Source: Achromobacter pestifer (lineage in GTDB: Bacteria; Pseudomonadota; Gammaproteobacteria; Burkholderiales; Burkholderiaceae_B). Taken from it: a stretch of DNA of 64,000 nucleotides. Positions within the stretch are counted from its first letter, which is position 1. Every line of letters begins with the position of its first letter. The notes under the pieces were generated by a model. It was not told the DNA's origin. It was given only the letters and a program-made list of their open reading frames with translations, and ran no database searches. Both the position numbers and the translations under genes were made by a program. This document shows, in pieces, positions 33,565 through 45,110 of the stretch. Location of the stretch: assembly GCF_013267355.1 (NCBI RefSeq), contig NZ_CP053985.1, positions 868,001 to 932,000 on the forward strand. The letters are read 5' to 3'.

Positions 33565-34389
33565 TTAGCGCAACATGAAAGACATGGCGGCCAGGCTGTT
33601 CAGCGTGCGGACGGCGGACTGCATGCTATCCGTGGTGAATCGCAAGGTCACGCCGTCCACGCGTTCCAGCGTGGGCCACATGCAGAACAGGTCGGCCAGG
33701 GCCGAGCTCTGCGTCTGCAACCGGCATTCTATAGGGGCGGGAATGCGGAAAGGAACTGCTGCGCCCTTCTTCAGATTGCGCACGGCGGTTTCGGCGGCGG
33801 CGGCGATCGCGCGGCGCGAAGCGGCCGGCGACAGGGTCACACCGCTGCCCTGTCCATGGGCCACCTTGGTCTGCACCCACTCGGCGCCAGGGAAGGTGCC
33901 GCGGGTTTCCTCGATGAAGGCATCGTCACCGGTGCCCAGGATGACCGGCACGCCCATCTCGCCCGCCAACGCGCCGTACAGGCCAGCCTCGCCCAATTCC
34001 ATGCCGTTGATGAGCACGCGGGCAAACGCGAAGCTGTTGATGGTGTGGGCCAGGATGCCGCGGCCTTGCGAGCGCGAGTGGTAGCCGATCATGAAGACGG
34101 CGTCGCAGCCCTCTTCCAGGCCGCCCATCATGCCCAGGTAGCGCGGCTTGCCCAGCACCAGGCGGGCGCGCTCGTCCAGGCCGTCGGGCAGCAGGTTGCG
34201 AAAGCCGCCGTGCGAATCATTGACCAGGATCTCTTCGGCGCCGCCGGCGATCGCGCCCTGCACGGCCGCATTGGCCTCGGCGGTCATCCAGGCGCGGGCG
34301 CGCTCGTATTCACCGTTGCCGGCGCGGACTTGTTCAGCATGGAAGACGCCGGCGACGCCTTCGATATCGGTGGAAATCAGGATCTTCAT
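33565..34389 (-). CDS. dppA: DppA-type D-aminopeptidase (peptidase family M55)
   Basis: Zinc D-aminopeptidase; the B. subtilis homologue hydrolyses D-Ala-D-Ala and similar D-peptides. The 274 residues carry the family metal sites at matching positions: Asp8 and Glu10 (STDIEGVAG), His60 (NDSHGG), His104 (GYHS), and Glu within NGMELGE. His115 aligns with the proposed nucleophile. The start at 34389 is the ATG that begins MKILISTDIEG; the longer open frame upstream belongs to the neighbour's other frame. Its job in this operon is digestion of D-residue peptides brought in by the ABC transporter (inference). Confidence 0.93.
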   Translation of the reverse strand: MKILISTDIEGVAGVFHAEQVRAGNGEYERARAWMTAEANAAVQGAIAGGAEEILVNDSHGGFRNLLPDGLDERARLVLGKPRYLGMMGGLEEGCDAVFMIGYHSRSQGRGILAHTINSFAFARVLINGMELGEAGLYGALAGEMGVPVILGTGDDAFIEETRGTFPGAEWVQTKVAHGQGSGVTLSPAASRRAIAAAAETAVRNLKKGAAVPFRIPAPIECRLQTQSSALADLFCMWPTLERVDGVTLRFTTDSMQSAVRTLNSLAAMSFMLR

Positions 34390-34409
34390 GGAATCAGCCT
34401 TCGAGAAAT

Positions 34410-35504
34410 TCAGAATTCGGTATCGGACAGCCACTGGCGCCACTGCGGCGCCGCGTCGCGGATCGCGGCGCGCTGGTTGCCATCGCGCCCCGTCACGCCA
34501 TCGGCATGCCACAGCGCGGAAATGATGGCCTGTTCGCAGGCCTCGGCGGCGGCTTCGAACAAGGAATCGATGCGGGCCTCATGCAGCATCGCCATGGCCG
34601 GCATGGGCTGCTCGGGCAGTTGCGGGACCGTGTAAGCCGTGGAAAACGCCAGCGCGATGTCGCCGCTGCCGTGGCCGAACACCGAGCCGGTGCGGGCCAG
34701 TCCCGCCCCCGCGCGCAGCGACAGGCGGCGCAACTGGCGCGAGTCCAGCGGCGCGTCGGTGGCCAGCAGCAGAATGATGGAGCCCTTCTCGGGCACGATG
34801 GAGGCGTTCTCGCCCGCCTGCGCCAAGCCGCTATCCAACTGTTCCGCCAGCCGGCGGCCGAAAGGCCTGCCCGCCACGGTCAGGTTGGGCAGGCGGCCGA
34901 AGTTCGCCAGCACCAGCGCTCCGACCATGTATTGCGGTCCTGCCTGGATCGACGCCACGCGCGAGGCCGAGCCGATGCCGCCCTTGAACGAAAAACACGA
35001 CATGCCCCGGCCGGCGCCGACGGCGCCCTGCTCGAACCGCTTGTCCGCGGCGGCCAGCGCGTCGGCGTAGTGCGATTCCTGGACCGCCAGCGCCTGGATG
35101 TCGTTCAGATAGCCATCGTTGCACTCGAAGACCAGCGGATTGACGGTTGCCATGCCGCGGCCGATGCCGGGGTTGGCCGCGACCGCGGCGCGGATCTGGG
35201 CATTGGCCACCGTGCCCACGCCAAAGGTGTTGGTCAGCGCGATAGGCGTTTCCAGGACGCCCAGCTCCTGCACCTGGACCAGGCCGGTGCTCTTGCCGAA
35301 GCCGTTCAGCACGGTGGCGGCAGCCGGCACCTTGTCCAGATAGGGATCGCCGCCATGCGGACGCACGACGGTCACGCCGGTCTGCAACGGGCCTTCGGCC
35401 AGCGTGCGGTGGCCGACGGCGATCTCGCCCACGTCACAGATCGAATCCAGCGGTCCCGAGGGCAGTACGCCGATGCGGGGGATATCCAGCGCTTGTTTGT
35501 CCAT
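34410..35504 (-). CDS. P1 family peptidase (DmpA-like aminopeptidase/esterase)
   Basis: N-terminal-nucleophile peptidase of the DmpA/BapA family, which self-cleaves before a Ser and releases N-terminal D-, beta- or small L-residues. The 364 residues show ITNTFGVGT-type (here LTNTFGVGTV) and the nucleophile in PEKGSIILLLATDAPL, Ser242. BapA enzymes are known to degrade beta-peptides, so this gene suggests beta- or D-amino acid substrates. It lies between the permease genes and dppA; an attenuator-like hairpin precedes it. Confidence 0.9.
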   Translation of the reverse strand: MDKQALDIPRIGVLPSGPLDSICDVGEIAVGHRTLAEGPLQTGVTVVRPHGGDPYLDKVPAAATVLNGFGKSTGLVQVQELGVLETPIALTNTFGVGTVANAQIRAAVAANPGIGRGMATVNPLVFECNDGYLNDIQALAVQESHYADALAAADKRFEQGAVGAGRGMSCFSFKGGIGSASRVASIQAGPQYMVGALVLANFGRLPNLTVAGRPFGRRLAEQLDSGLAQAGENASIVPEKGSIILLLATDAPLDSRQLRRLSLRAGAGLARTGSVFGHGSGDIALAFSTAYTVPQLPEQPMPAMAMLHEARIDSLFEAAAEACEQAIISALWHADGVTGRDGNQRAAIRDAAPQWRQWLSDTEF

Positions 35505-35535
35505 GTTCGCTACGTGTCGCCACGCTCCTGAATGC

Positions 35536-35563
35536 AAAACGCCGCCGCCCTGGGGCGACGGCG
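35536..35563 (-). terminator. Intra-operon attenuator-like terminator
   Basis: Read on the minus strand, a 10-bp stem (CGCCGTCGCC / GGCGGCGGCG with one T-G pair, four-base loop) ends in TTTT. It falls between the last permease gene and the P1 peptidase, where it would lower expression of the three peptidase genes relative to the transporter. Confidence 0.6.
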
Positions 35564-35612
35564 GAAAAATTCGCCCTCCACGCCGGCCCTCTCTGGAGGT
35601 CCGGCGGCAGGA

Positions 35613-36512
35613 TTACTTGCGGTCGATCTTGGGATCGAGCGCGTCGCGCAGACCGTCGCCCAACAGGTTGAAGGCCAACACCGTCAGGAAGATCGCCAGC
35701 GCCGGGAAGATGGCCACGTGCGGAGCGATCACCATGTCGGCGCGCGCCTCGTTCAGCATCGCGCCCCACTCCGGCGTGGGAGGCGATGCGCCCATGCCCA
35801 GGAAGGACAGGCTGGCCGCGGTGATGATCGAGGTGCCGATACGCATCGTGCCATACACCACGATGGGCGAGATCGTGCCGGGCAGGATGTGGCGCATGAT
35901 GATGGTCCAGTCGGACGCGCCCACGCTCTTGACCGCCTCGACGTAGGTCATCTGCTTGATCGACAGGGTGTTGCCGCGCACCAGGCGGGCAAACGCCGGC
36001 ACGCTGAACACGGCCACGGCCACGATCACATTGATCATGCTGGAACCCAGGATCGCGACCACGCCAATGGCCAGCAACATGCCGGGGAACGCCAGCAGCA
36101 CGTCGGAGATGCGCATCGTGATGCGTTCCCACCAGCCTTCGTAGTAGCCCGCCATCAGACCCATGAAGGTGCCGACGATGGCGCCCATGGCGACCGACAG
36201 GAAGCCTGCCGCCAGCGAGATGCGCGCGCCCATGATGATGCGGCTGAAGATGTCGCGGCCCAACGAGTCCACGCCCAGCCAGTGGGTGGTGGAAGGCCCG
36301 GCGTTCAGGGCGTCGTAGTCGAAGAAGTTCTCCGCGTCGAACGGCACGATCCACGGCGCGAAGATCGCGACCACGACGAGCAGCAGGACGAAGAGGCCCG
36401 CGCCGACGGCGAGCTTCTGCTTCTTGAATTTGCGCCAGAACTCGGTGGCGGGCGTGCGCACGTCGCTCTTGGGAGCGGCGGCGATGGTCGTGGCGGGTGT
36501 CGTATTGCTCAT
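35613..36512 (-). CDS. Dipeptide-type ABC transporter permease (DppC/GsiD-like)
   Basis: Second inner-membrane permease of the peptide importer. The 299 residues include an N-terminal cytoplasmic tail and six helices. The ABC coupling loop is in [42 protein letters not shown] and [12 protein letters not shown] are characteristic of DppC-like subunits. ATG 36512 overlaps the stop of the upstream permease. Confidence 0.93.
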   Translation of the reverse strand: MSNTTPATTIAAAPKSDVRTPATEFWRKFKKQKLAVGAGLFVLLLVVVAIFAPWIVPFDAENFFDYDALNAGPSTTHWLGVDSLGRDIFSRIIMGARISLAAGFLSVAMGAIVGTFMGLMAGYYEGWWERITMRISDVLLAFPGMLLAIGVVAILGSSMINVIVAVAVFSVPAFARLVRGNTLSIKQMTYVEAVKSVGASDWTIIMRHILPGTISPIVVYGTMRIGTSIITAASLSFLGMGASPPTPEWGAMLNEARADMVIAPHVAIFPALAIFLTVLAFNLLGDGLRDALDPKIDRK

Positions 36513-36519
36513 GGCCGCC

Positions 36520-37440
36520 TCACTTGTAACGGATGCTGGGATTGATGACGCCATAGAGCACGTCGACAATCAGGTTGATCAGGATGAATTCCAGCGAGAA
36601 CAGCAGCACCAGGCCCTGGATCACCGGATAGTCGCGCTGGGTCACGGCGTCCACCAGCAGGCGGCCGAGGCCGGGCCAGTTGAACACGGTCTCGACCACG
36701 ATCGAGCCGCCCAGCAGGAAGCCGAACTGCAGGCCCATCATCGTGACGACGGGGATCAGCGCGTTGCGCAGCGCGTGCTTGATCACGACGCGGCGCTCGG
36801 TCAGGCCCTTGGCGCGGGCAGTCCGCACGAAGTCTTCCTGGATGACTTCCACGAAGGAAGCCCGGGTGAAGCGCGCCATCACGGCGGCCACGGCGGCGCC
36901 CAGCGTGATGGACGGAAGTATGTAGTGTTGCCAGGTCGAGGCGCCCACGGTAGGCAGCCAACCCAGATTCACGGAGAAAACCTGCATCAGCATCATGCCC
37001 AGCGCGAACGCGGGGAACGAGATGCCGGACACCGCCAGCGTCATGCCGAGACGGTCGGGCCAGCGATTGCGCCATACCGCCGACACGATGCCGATGATCA
37101 TGCCGAAGCTCACTGACCACACCATGCTGGCGAGCGTGAGCCACAGGGTAGGCATGAAACGGTCGGCGATTTCGGTCGAGACGGGGCGCTTGGTACGCAA
37201 GGAGGTACCCAGGTCGCCTTGCAGCATGTGGCTGAAGTAGCGCACGAACTGCTGCGGCAGAGGCAGATCCAGCCCAAGTTCCTTGCGCACGAGCTCGACG
37301 GTTTGCTGGTCGGCCTCCTGGCCCGCGGCCAGTCGCGCCGGGTCGCCCGGAAGCATGTGCACAAACAGGAACACGACCACGGCTACCAGCAGCAGCGTGG
37401 GGATCATGCCCAGAAGACGTTTGACGATGTAGGTCAGCAT
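36520..37440 (-). CDS. Dipeptide-type ABC transporter permease (DppB/GsiC-like)
   Basis: First permease subunit; 306 residues and six helices. The N-terminus [20 protein letters not shown] and HMLPGDPA are hallmark DppB features. The coupling loop is [23 protein letters not shown]. It pairs with the adjacent DppC-like permease. A strong hairpin upstream separates it from the binding-protein gene. Confidence 0.93.
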   Translation of the reverse strand: MLTYIVKRLLGMIPTLLLVAVVVFLFVHMLPGDPARLAAGQEADQQTVELVRKELGLDLPLPQQFVRYFSHMLQGDLGTSLRTKRPVSTEIADRFMPTLWLTLASMVWSVSFGMIIGIVSAVWRNRWPDRLGMTLAVSGISFPAFALGMMLMQVFSVNLGWLPTVGASTWQHYILPSITLGAAVAAVMARFTRASFVEVIQEDFVRTARAKGLTERRVVIKHALRNALIPVVTMMGLQFGFLLGGSIVVETVFNWPGLGRLLVDAVTQRDYPVIQGLVLLFSLEFILINLIVDVLYGVINPSIRYK

Positions 37441-37457
37441 TGAAATTCCTGCAACAT

Positions 37458-37482
37458 CGGCGGGGGCACCGCGCCCCCGCCG
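37458..37482 (-). other. Strong stem-loop after the binding-protein gene
   Basis: A perfect 10-bp GC stem (CGGCGGGGGC / GCCCCCGCCG) with a five-base loop and no T run sits between the binding-protein and permease genes. Such hairpins commonly protect the 3' end of binding-protein mRNA so that this subunit is made in excess. Confidence 0.55.
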
Positions 37483-37529
37483 TATGTGGCCTTACAGGGG
37501 CACGCAGGCCCCGAGAGTTACCGCCAGAT

Positions 37530-39083
37530 TTACTGCTTCAGATCGATGTCGCCGAACCAGAACGAGGTGTCCGGTTCAACGTACACGCCCGACAGGTTCT
37601 TCGACTTCACGTACAGGTTGTTCTGGGTCACCAGGAAGGCCCACGGGGCGTCCTTCCAGATGGTTTCCTGAACGTTCTTGTAGATTTCCGTCTTCTTGGC
37701 GCGGTCGGTCGTGGCCAGGGCCAGCTGGATGCCGTCGTCCACCGACTTGTTCGAGTAGTACGACACGTTGTTCAGTACCGGCGGGAACGCGGCGGTGGTC
37801 AGCAGCGGACGCAGGCCCCAGTCGGCTTCGCCGGTCGAGGACGACCAGCCGGCGTAGTACATGCGGACCTTGGCGTCTTCAGGCTTTTGCACCTGTTGGA
37901 CGCGCTGCACGCGCTGGCCCGATTCCAGCACTTCGACCGACACCTTGATGCCGACTTGCGCCAGTTGCTGCTGCAGGAACTGGACCACCTTCACCGAGGT
38001 GCCGTCGTTATAGGCGGACCACAGCTGGCTTTCGAAACCGTTGGGGTAGCCGGCTTCAGCCAGCAGGGCCTTGGCCTTCTTGATGTCGTAGGGCCACGGA
38101 CCCGTCTTGTACGCGAAGTCCACGCCTTGCGGCACGACGCCGTCGACGATGGTGGCGTAGCCCGAGAAAGCGACCTTGGCCAGGGCTTCCTTGTTGATGG
38201 CGTAGTTGATGGCTTCACGCACCTTGACGTTGTCGAACGGCTTTTGCTGCGTGTTCATCGACAGGTAGCGGGCCATGATCGAGTTCTGGTGATCGACCAC
38301 GTCCAGCTTGTCGTTCTTCTTCAGCACGGCGGCTTGCTCGAACGGCACCGGGAAGGCGAACTGCGCCTCGCCCGTCTGCACCACGGCGGCGCGGGTGTTG
38401 TTGTCCGTCACGGTGCGGAAGGTCAGGGTGTCGACCTTGGGGTAGCCCTTCTTCCAGTAGCCGTCGAACTTCTTGACCTTCAGGTATTCAGCCGGCTTCC
38501 ATTCGACGAATTCAAAGGGACCGGTGCCCACGGGGTGGAAGCCGATTTCCTTGCCGTACTTGGCCAGCGCGGCGGGCGAGATCATCATGGCGGCCGGGTG
38601 GGCCAGCGCGTTGATGAAGGCCGAGAACGGCTTCTTCAGCGTGATCTTGATGGTCATCGGGTCGACCACTTCGGTCTTGTCGATGACGCTGAACTGGATG
38701 TAGCGCGACAGGCGGTTTTCCGGATTGGCCGGACGGTCGAAGTTGATCTTGACGGCTTCGGCGTTGAAATCGGTGCCGTCATGGAACTTGACGCCGGGAC
38801 GCAGCGTGAACGTGTAGACCAGGCCGTCTTCGCTGACGGTGTAGTCGGTGGCCAGCACCTTCTGGACCTTCAGGTCCTTGTCGAATTCGAACAGGCCTTC
38901 GTAGTAGGCCTTGCCGGCCGCCTGGTTCAGCGTGCTGTTGGTGTTGTACGGATCGAGCGTTTCCAGCGCGATGGAGACGGCGAACGTCACGTCCTTGGCG
39001 GCATGCGCCAACGGCGAAGCAAGCACGCCAAAGGCCAGCGCGGCGGCGGCCATCAGTTTGGTGGGGCGCAGAACTTTCATCAT
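37530..39083 (-). CDS. Peptide ABC transporter substrate-binding protein
   Basis: Periplasmic binding protein of family SBP_bac_5. The 517 residues start with a signal peptide (MMKVLRPTKLMAAAALAFG..., cut after AHA). The motif TFTLRPGVKFHDGTDFNAEAVKIN follows, typical of dipeptide/glutathione/opine binders. CAGGAG lies five bases before the first of two adjacent ATGs. Close relatives include GsiB-like proteins, but substrate cannot be read from sequence; the operon suggests unusual peptides. Confidence 0.93.
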   Translation of the reverse strand: MMKVLRPTKLMAAAALAFGVLASPLAHAAKDVTFAVSIALETLDPYNTNSTLNQAAGKAYYEGLFEFDKDLKVQKVLATDYTVSEDGLVYTFTLRPGVKFHDGTDFNAEAVKINFDRPANPENRLSRYIQFSVIDKTEVVDPMTIKITLKKPFSAFINALAHPAAMMISPAALAKYGKEIGFHPVGTGPFEFVEWKPAEYLKVKKFDGYWKKGYPKVDTLTFRTVTDNNTRAAVVQTGEAQFAFPVPFEQAAVLKKNDKLDVVDHQNSIMARYLSMNTQQKPFDNVKVREAINYAINKEALAKVAFSGYATIVDGVVPQGVDFAYKTGPWPYDIKKAKALLAEAGYPNGFESQLWSAYNDGTSVKVVQFLQQQLAQVGIKVSVEVLESGQRVQRVQQVQKPEDAKVRMYYAGWSSSTGEADWGLRPLLTTAAFPPVLNNVSYYSNKSVDDGIQLALATTDRAKKTEIYKNVQETIWKDAPWAFLVTQNNLYVKSKNLSGVYVEPDTSFWFGDIDLKQ

Positions 39084-39148
39084 TGCAACTCCTGGTTCCG
39101 TAAGGAATTAGGGGGTTTGGTGGAAAAAAAACAAATACGACAACTGAC

Positions 39149-41029
<1,881 letters not shown>

Positions 41030-41072
41030 CTCTTTGATTCCCCAAATACTGAAAAAACGAACCCGCCGACGC

Positions 41073-41960
41073 TTATCGGTAGATAGCGGTGACAGGCTTC
41101 TCGCCGACTCGGGCGTAACCCCGATACATGCCTTCCGTGTTGAACGGCAAGGCCACATTGCCCTGGGCGTCGACGGCCACCAGGCCGCCCTTGCCGTCGA
41201 TGGTGGGCAGCTTTTCATGCACGACACGGTCGGCGGCCGCTTCCAGCGACGCGCCGCAATATTCCATCTGGGCCGCCACGTCATAGGCGGCGACCATGCG
41301 GATGAACATTTCGCCGGTGCCCGTGGTGGACACCGCGCAGGTCTTGTTGCTGGCATAGGTGCCGGCGCCGATCAGCGGCGCGTCGCCCACGCGGCCGACC
41401 TGCTTGTTGGTAATGCCGCCGGTCGAGGTGGCCGCGGCCAGGTTGCCCTGGGCGTCCACCGCCACCGCGCCCACCGTGCCGAATTTCTTGTCGGCGTCCA
41501 GCGGATCGGCCGGCGCCGGCTGGCCGCGCGCGACCAGCGCCTGGCCGTCGTGGTCCAGCACCGCCGCTTCCGGCGTTTCACGCTGCACGCGCAGCAGCTG
41601 TTCGCGGCGGGCTTCGGTGGAGAAGTAGGAAGGATCGACCAGCTCCACGCCCTGCTCCTTGGCATAGGCTTCGGCGCCCTCGCCCACGAAGAACACGTGC
41701 TTGCTGTTTTCCATGACCTTGCGCGCGGCGAACACCGGATTGCGCACGCGGTGCACGCCGGCGATCGCGCCCGAGCGCAGCGTGGCGCCGTCCATGATGG
41801 CGGCGTCCAGCTCATGGGTGGCGGCGCTGGTGAACACGGCCTGGCCGGCGGTCAGGATGGATTCCAGCGCGCTCAGGTACTCCAGTTCTTTTTCGGGCGA
41901 CATGGCCGCGCGGGACATCGCGCCGGCGCCACCGTGAATCGCGATCACGGGTTGAATCAT
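41073..41960 (-). CDS. iaaA: Isoaspartyl peptidase/L-asparaginase (Ntn family) with probable internal deletion
   Basis: Ntn hydrolase that cleaves beta-aspartyl dipeptides after autocatalytic exposure of a Thr. Here the nucleophile is Thr162 in [12 protein letters not shown], and [12 protein letters not shown] plus TGTGEMFIR complete the site. At 295 residues it is short. After ILTAGQ (residue 40) the sequence jumps straight to [13 protein letters not shown], skipping about 30 residues that in E. coli IaaA contain the LFNAGIG segment and the sodium-binding stabilisation loop. The frame is intact. Activity may be altered or lost. ATGA overlap with rpiR. Confidence 0.9.
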   Translation of the reverse strand: MIQPVIAIHGGAGAMSRAAMSPEKELEYLSALESILTAGQAVFTSAATHELDAAIMDGATLRSGAIAGVHRVRNPVFAARKVMENSKHVFFVGEGAEAYAKEQGVELVDPSYFSTEARREQLLRVQRETPEAAVLDHDGQALVARGQPAPADPLDADKKFGTVGAVAVDAQGNLAAATSTGGITNKQVGRVGDAPLIGAGTYASNKTCAVSTTGTGEMFIRMVAAYDVAAQMEYCGASLEAAADRVVHEKLPTIDGKGGLVAVDAQGNVALPFNTEGMYRGYARVGEKPVTAIYR

Positions 41961-42832
41961 CGTTTACCTACTCCATGGATGAGCCACGGCATGACGGACT
42001 GGGTCACCCCAGCGGCCGCCGCGACGGAATTCTTGGCCCGATAGGCCACCGCCGACGACAGGGCTTCTATCAGCCCCAGCGCGGCGGTTTCGGAATTGGG
42101 AATCAGCTGGCGCGCGGAATACGCGTACAGCACCACGGAAGCCGTGGGCGCCAGCGGGGACGTGGGCTTGTCGGTCAGCACCAGCACCGGCACGCCGGCC
42201 TGCTTGGCCGCGCCGGCCAGCGTCACCGTGTCGGCCAGGTAGCGCGGAAAAGCGATGGCGATCACCAGGTCCTTGGCGGTCATGCGCGCCATCTGGCGCG
42301 CCGCATTCGACACCCCGCCGGGACCGGCCAGCGATTCAACGGAATGCAGGTGCATGCACAGGCCGCGCTGCAAGAGGCCGGCCAGGAAGCCGCTGGCGCC
42401 GAAGCCGATGATGAAAACGCGCTCGGCGGCCAGAATGGCCTCCACCGCCCGCTCGCAGGCGCCAGCGTCCAAGGACTGCAGATTGCGCTGGGCGTTGCGG
42501 ATGTCTTCTTCCAGCGTGGCGGCGAAGATCTGCACGGCGCTGGCGGAATGCGCCAACTCGGTACGCAGCTTTTCCACCGGTTCCAGCGCGGCCTCGAAAC
42601 CGCGCGCCAACTCGGCGCGGAACTGCGGATAGCCCGGCAGGTCCAGGGCGCGCGCGAAACGGTTGGCAGTCGCCACCGACACCCCCACCGCCGCGGCGAA
42701 CTCGTCGATGGTCATGGTGGCGACGCGGAACTGGTGCGCCAGCACGTACTCGGCCATCTTGTGCTGGGTACGGCTCAGCGCGGGCTGGGCCCGGGCGATC
42801 CGGTCAGCAATCGTGAGTGCGGCCTTGGTCAT
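41957..42832 (-). CDS. MurR/RpiR family transcriptional regulator
   Basis: First gene of the unusual-peptide operon and its probable regulator. Of 291 residues, about 1-77 form the RpiR helix-turn-helix domain (MTIDEFAAAVGVSVATANRF as recognition region). Residues ~120-260 form a SIS domain (RVFIIGFGASGFLAGLLQRG). RpiR SIS domains usually bind phosphosugars; some family members serve muramic-acid or amino-sugar pathways, which would fit cell-wall peptides as substrates. A 16-base inverted repeat lies 30 bases upstream of its start. Confidence 0.93.
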   Translation of the reverse strand: MTKAALTIADRIARAQPALSRTQHKMAEYVLAHQFRVATMTIDEFAAAVGVSVATANRFARALDLPGYPQFRAELARGFEAALEPVEKLRTELAHSASAVQIFAATLEEDIRNAQRNLQSLDAGACERAVEAILAAERVFIIGFGASGFLAGLLQRGLCMHLHSVESLAGPGGVSNAARQMARMTAKDLVIAIAFPRYLADTVTLAGAAKQAGVPVLVLTDKPTSPLAPTASVVLYAYSARQLIPNSETAALGLIEALSSAVAYRAKNSVAAAAGVTQSVMPWLIHGVGKR

Positions 42833-42861
42833 CGATTTGGGGGCGGTGTAGCGGAGGTTTA

Positions 42862-42877
42862 TGTAAATCTGTTTACA
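42862..42877. promoter_or_regulatory. Putative RpiR operator
   Basis: TGTAAATCTGTTTACA, a perfect 6+4+6 inverted repeat, lies 30 bases upstream of rpiR. A second palindrome, GGGTATACCC, is at 42915-42924. Both fall in an AT-rich stretch between rpiR and the divergent elaA, which otherwise holds nothing coding (42833-43057). Binding by the adjacent regulator is inferred. Confidence 0.5.
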
Positions 42878-43057
42878 GGCAAATTTTAGATAAGAAAATA
42901 GATTTTCATACTAAGGGTATACCCGTGAATATATGTAACAGTGCATCAAATAAAACGGGGCCGGTTTGCGTTACGCTAAGGCCCGCCCGCATGGACGTCC
43001 TCACACCGGGCGCCGACGACGGGACGCCCTGCTCCCACGCCACACCGGATTGACGCT

Positions 43058-43516
43058 ATGCCCGATTGGATCTGCAAGCCGCACCAGGAACTGACCGTGA
43101 CCGAGTTCTACGCGATCCTGCGGCTGCGCACGGAAGTCTTTGTCATTGAACAGAATTGCATCTTCCAGGACATGGACGGCAAGGATCTGATCGGCCAGAC
43201 CTCGCACCTGATGGCCTGGCAGGACGGCAAGCTCGCCGCCTATTGCCGCATCCTGGATCCGTCGCTGAAGGACGGCCAGATCGAGATCGGACGCGTCGTC
43301 ACGGCGCCATGGACGCGCGGCCAGGGCCTGGGCCACGAGCTGATCCGCCACGCGATGCAGGAAGTGCGCCTGCGCTGGCCCGGCCGCGCCATGTATCTGG
43401 GCGCGCAGGCCCGCCTGCGCAACTACTACGGCGGACACGGCTTCGTGCAGGTCACCGAGGAATACATCGAGGACGGCATCCCGCACGTGGGGATGCGGCT
43501 GGACGAAGTGGCATAA
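43058..43516 (+). CDS. elaA: GNAT acetyltransferase ElaA
   Basis: Acetyl-CoA-dependent N-acetyltransferase of unknown natural substrate. The 152 residues align along the whole length with E. coli ElaA: LRTEVFVIEQNC near residues 22-34, the acetyl-CoA loop IGRVVTAPWTRGQGLGHELI, YLGAQARLRNYYGGHGF, and the EDGIPHVGM end. Single gene, divergent from the RpiR operon, ended by a shared terminator. Confidence 0.93.
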   Translation: MPDWICKPHQELTVTEFYAILRLRTEVFVIEQNCIFQDMDGKDLIGQTSHLMAWQDGKLAAYCRILDPSLKDGQIEIGRVVTAPWTRGQGLGHELIRHAMQEVRLRWPGRAMYLGAQARLRNYYGGHGFVQVTEEYIEDGIPHVGMRLDEVA

Positions 43517-43542
43517 AAAAACGCCCCGGAGGGGCGTTTTTC
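43515..43542. terminator. Bidirectional terminator between elaA and scoB
   Basis: A 7-bp GC stem (ACGCCCC / GGGGCGT, GGA loop) is flanked by A-run and T-run on either side, so it works for both convergent transcripts. Confidence 0.9.
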
Positions 43543-43560
43543 ATGAGTGCGGCGCAAGGA

Positions 43561-44214
43561 TTACTTGACTGCCGACACGTCCAGCTTGGCTTGCGTCTTG
43601 GACTTGATCTCGTCGACCGTCACGCCCGGCGCCGTTTCCAGCAGCTTGAGGCCATTTTCGGTGACTTCCATCACGCCCAGATCGGTGATGATCAGGTCGA
43701 CCACGCCCACGCCCGTCAGCGGCAGGTTGCATTCGGACAGCAGCTTGACGTCCTCGGTGCCGTCCTTCTTCTTGGCCACGTGCTCCATCAGGACCACGAC
43801 GCGGCCCACGCCCGCCACCAGGTCCATGGCGCCGCCCATGCCCTTGACCATCTTGCCCGGAATCATCCAGTTGGCCAGGTCGCCCTTTTCGGAGACCTGC
43901 ATGGCGCCAAGAATCGCCAGGTTGATCTTGCCGCCGCGGATCATCGCGAACGAATCCGCCGACGAGAAGATCGAGGAGCCGGGCAAGGTCGTGACCGTCT
44001 GCTTGCCTGCGTTGATGAGGTCGGCGTCGACTTCATCATCGGTGGGGAACGGGCCGATGCCCAGCAGGCCGTTCTCGGATTGCAGCCACACTTCCATGCC
44101 CTTGGGCACGTGGTTGGCCACCAGGGTCGGCAAGCCGATGCCCAGGTTCACATAAAAGCCGTCTTGCAGCTCGCGCGCGGCGCGCGCCGCCATTTCATCG
44201 CGGGACCATGCCAT
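43561..44214 (-). CDS. scoB: 3-oxoacid CoA-transferase subunit B
   Basis: Beta subunit of the succinyl-CoA:3-oxoacid CoA-transferase that activates acetoacetate or 3-oxoadipate. The 217 residues contain the catalytic Glu in [13 protein letters not shown] and the [13 protein letters not shown] start typical of subunit B. Its start is 11 bases after the subunit A stop. The pair could equally be PcaJ, but no protocatechuate genes are near, so the ketone-body type is preferred. Confidence 0.9.
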   Translation of the reverse strand: MAWSRDEMAARAARELQDGFYVNLGIGLPTLVANHVPKGMEVWLQSENGLLGIGPFPTDDEVDADLINAGKQTVTTLPGSSIFSSADSFAMIRGGKINLAILGAMQVSEKGDLANWMIPGKMVKGMGGAMDLVAGVGRVVVLMEHVAKKKDGTEDVKLLSECNLPLTGVGVVDLIITDLGVMEVTENGLKLLETAPGVTVDEIKSKTQAKLDVSAVK

Positions 44215-44225
44215 GTCTGTTCTCC

Positions 44226-44924
44226 TTAGGCCGGGCGAGTGGTGCGTTGTTCGATGCGCTTTTCGGGCGTGGCGTTCAGCACGATCCGTTGCACATAGAT
44301 GCCGGGCAAGTGGATCTGATCGGGATCCAGGCTGCCGGTATCAACGATTTCCTCGACTTCGACCACCGTGAACTTGCCCGCCATGGCGACGTTCGGATTG
44401 AAGTTGCGGGCGGTCTTGCGGAATACCAGGTTGCCGCTGCGGTCGGCGATGTGCGCCTTGACCAGCGACACGTCGGGCACCAGCGAACGCTCCATCACGT
44501 ACTGATGGCCGTCGAACTCGCGGATCTCCTTGCCGTCGGCCACGATGGTGCCCACGCCGGTGCGGGTGAAGAAGGCCGGAATGCCGGCGCCGCCGGCGCG
44601 CAGCTTTTCGGCCAGCGTACCCTGCGGCGTGAACTCGAGCTCGAGTTCGCCGGACAGGAACTGGCGTTCGAATTCCTTGTTCTCGCCCACGTAGGACGCG
44701 ATCATCTTGCGGACCTGGCGCGTATTGAGCAGCTGGCCCAGGCCGAAGCCGTCCACGCCCGCGTTATTGCTGATGCAAGTGAGGTCCTTGACGCCCGAAT
44801 CGCGCAGCGCGGCGATCAGGGCCTCGGGAATGCCGCAAAGGCCGAAACCGCCCACGGCGATCATCTGGCCGTCCTTGACGATGCCTGCCAGCGCCTCCTG
44901 GGCGCTTGCAAAAACCTTGTCCAT
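44226..44924 (-). CDS. scoA: 3-oxoacid CoA-transferase subunit A
   Basis: Alpha subunit partner of ScoB. The 232 residues have the CoA-binding [14 protein letters not shown] and the [16 protein letters not shown] and [24 protein letters not shown] segments of this family. AGGAG precedes the ATG at the right distance. The two genes form a bicistronic unit ended by the bidirectional terminator. Confidence 0.9.
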   Translation of the reverse strand: MDKVFASAQEALAGIVKDGQMIAVGGFGLCGIPEALIAALRDSGVKDLTCISNNAGVDGFGLGQLLNTRQVRKMIASYVGENKEFERQFLSGELELEFTPQGTLAEKLRAGGAGIPAFFTRTGVGTIVADGKEIREFDGHQYVMERSLVPDVSLVKAHIADRSGNLVFRKTARNFNPNVAMAGKFTVVEVEEIVDTGSLDPDQIHLPGIYVQRIVLNATPEKRIEQRTTRPA

Positions 44925-45073
44925 CGCTCCAACTCCTAGTTAAGGTCTAACCGAAGAGGGCGCGGCTGCCGGCGCCGCTTCCAGCAACACCGTCCGGCGC
45001 CCTGTGCGGCTGGCGCCGAGGGTGGCGCGCCCTTATTGCTTTTTTTGATTTTGCGCTAGATTTTACCGGCATG

Positions 45074-45104
45074 GCCGGCCAAAGCACGCGCTATTTTGGC
45101 CGGC
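45074..45104. other. Inverted repeat after the thioesterase gene
   Basis: A perfect 10-bp stem (GCCGGCCAAA and complement) with an 11-base loop begins seven bases after the minus-strand thioesterase stop. It lacks a T run; probably a transcript 3' end. The rest of 44925-45110 shows nothing recognisable. Confidence 0.4.
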
Positions 45105-45110
45105 GCCGAT

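Noticed and set aside
41030..41356. N-terminal extension of the first ABC ATPase
   Set aside because: The extra 109 codons overlap iaaA in another frame, are Arg/Pro/Ser-rich, and precede the natural start MVDRANSL.
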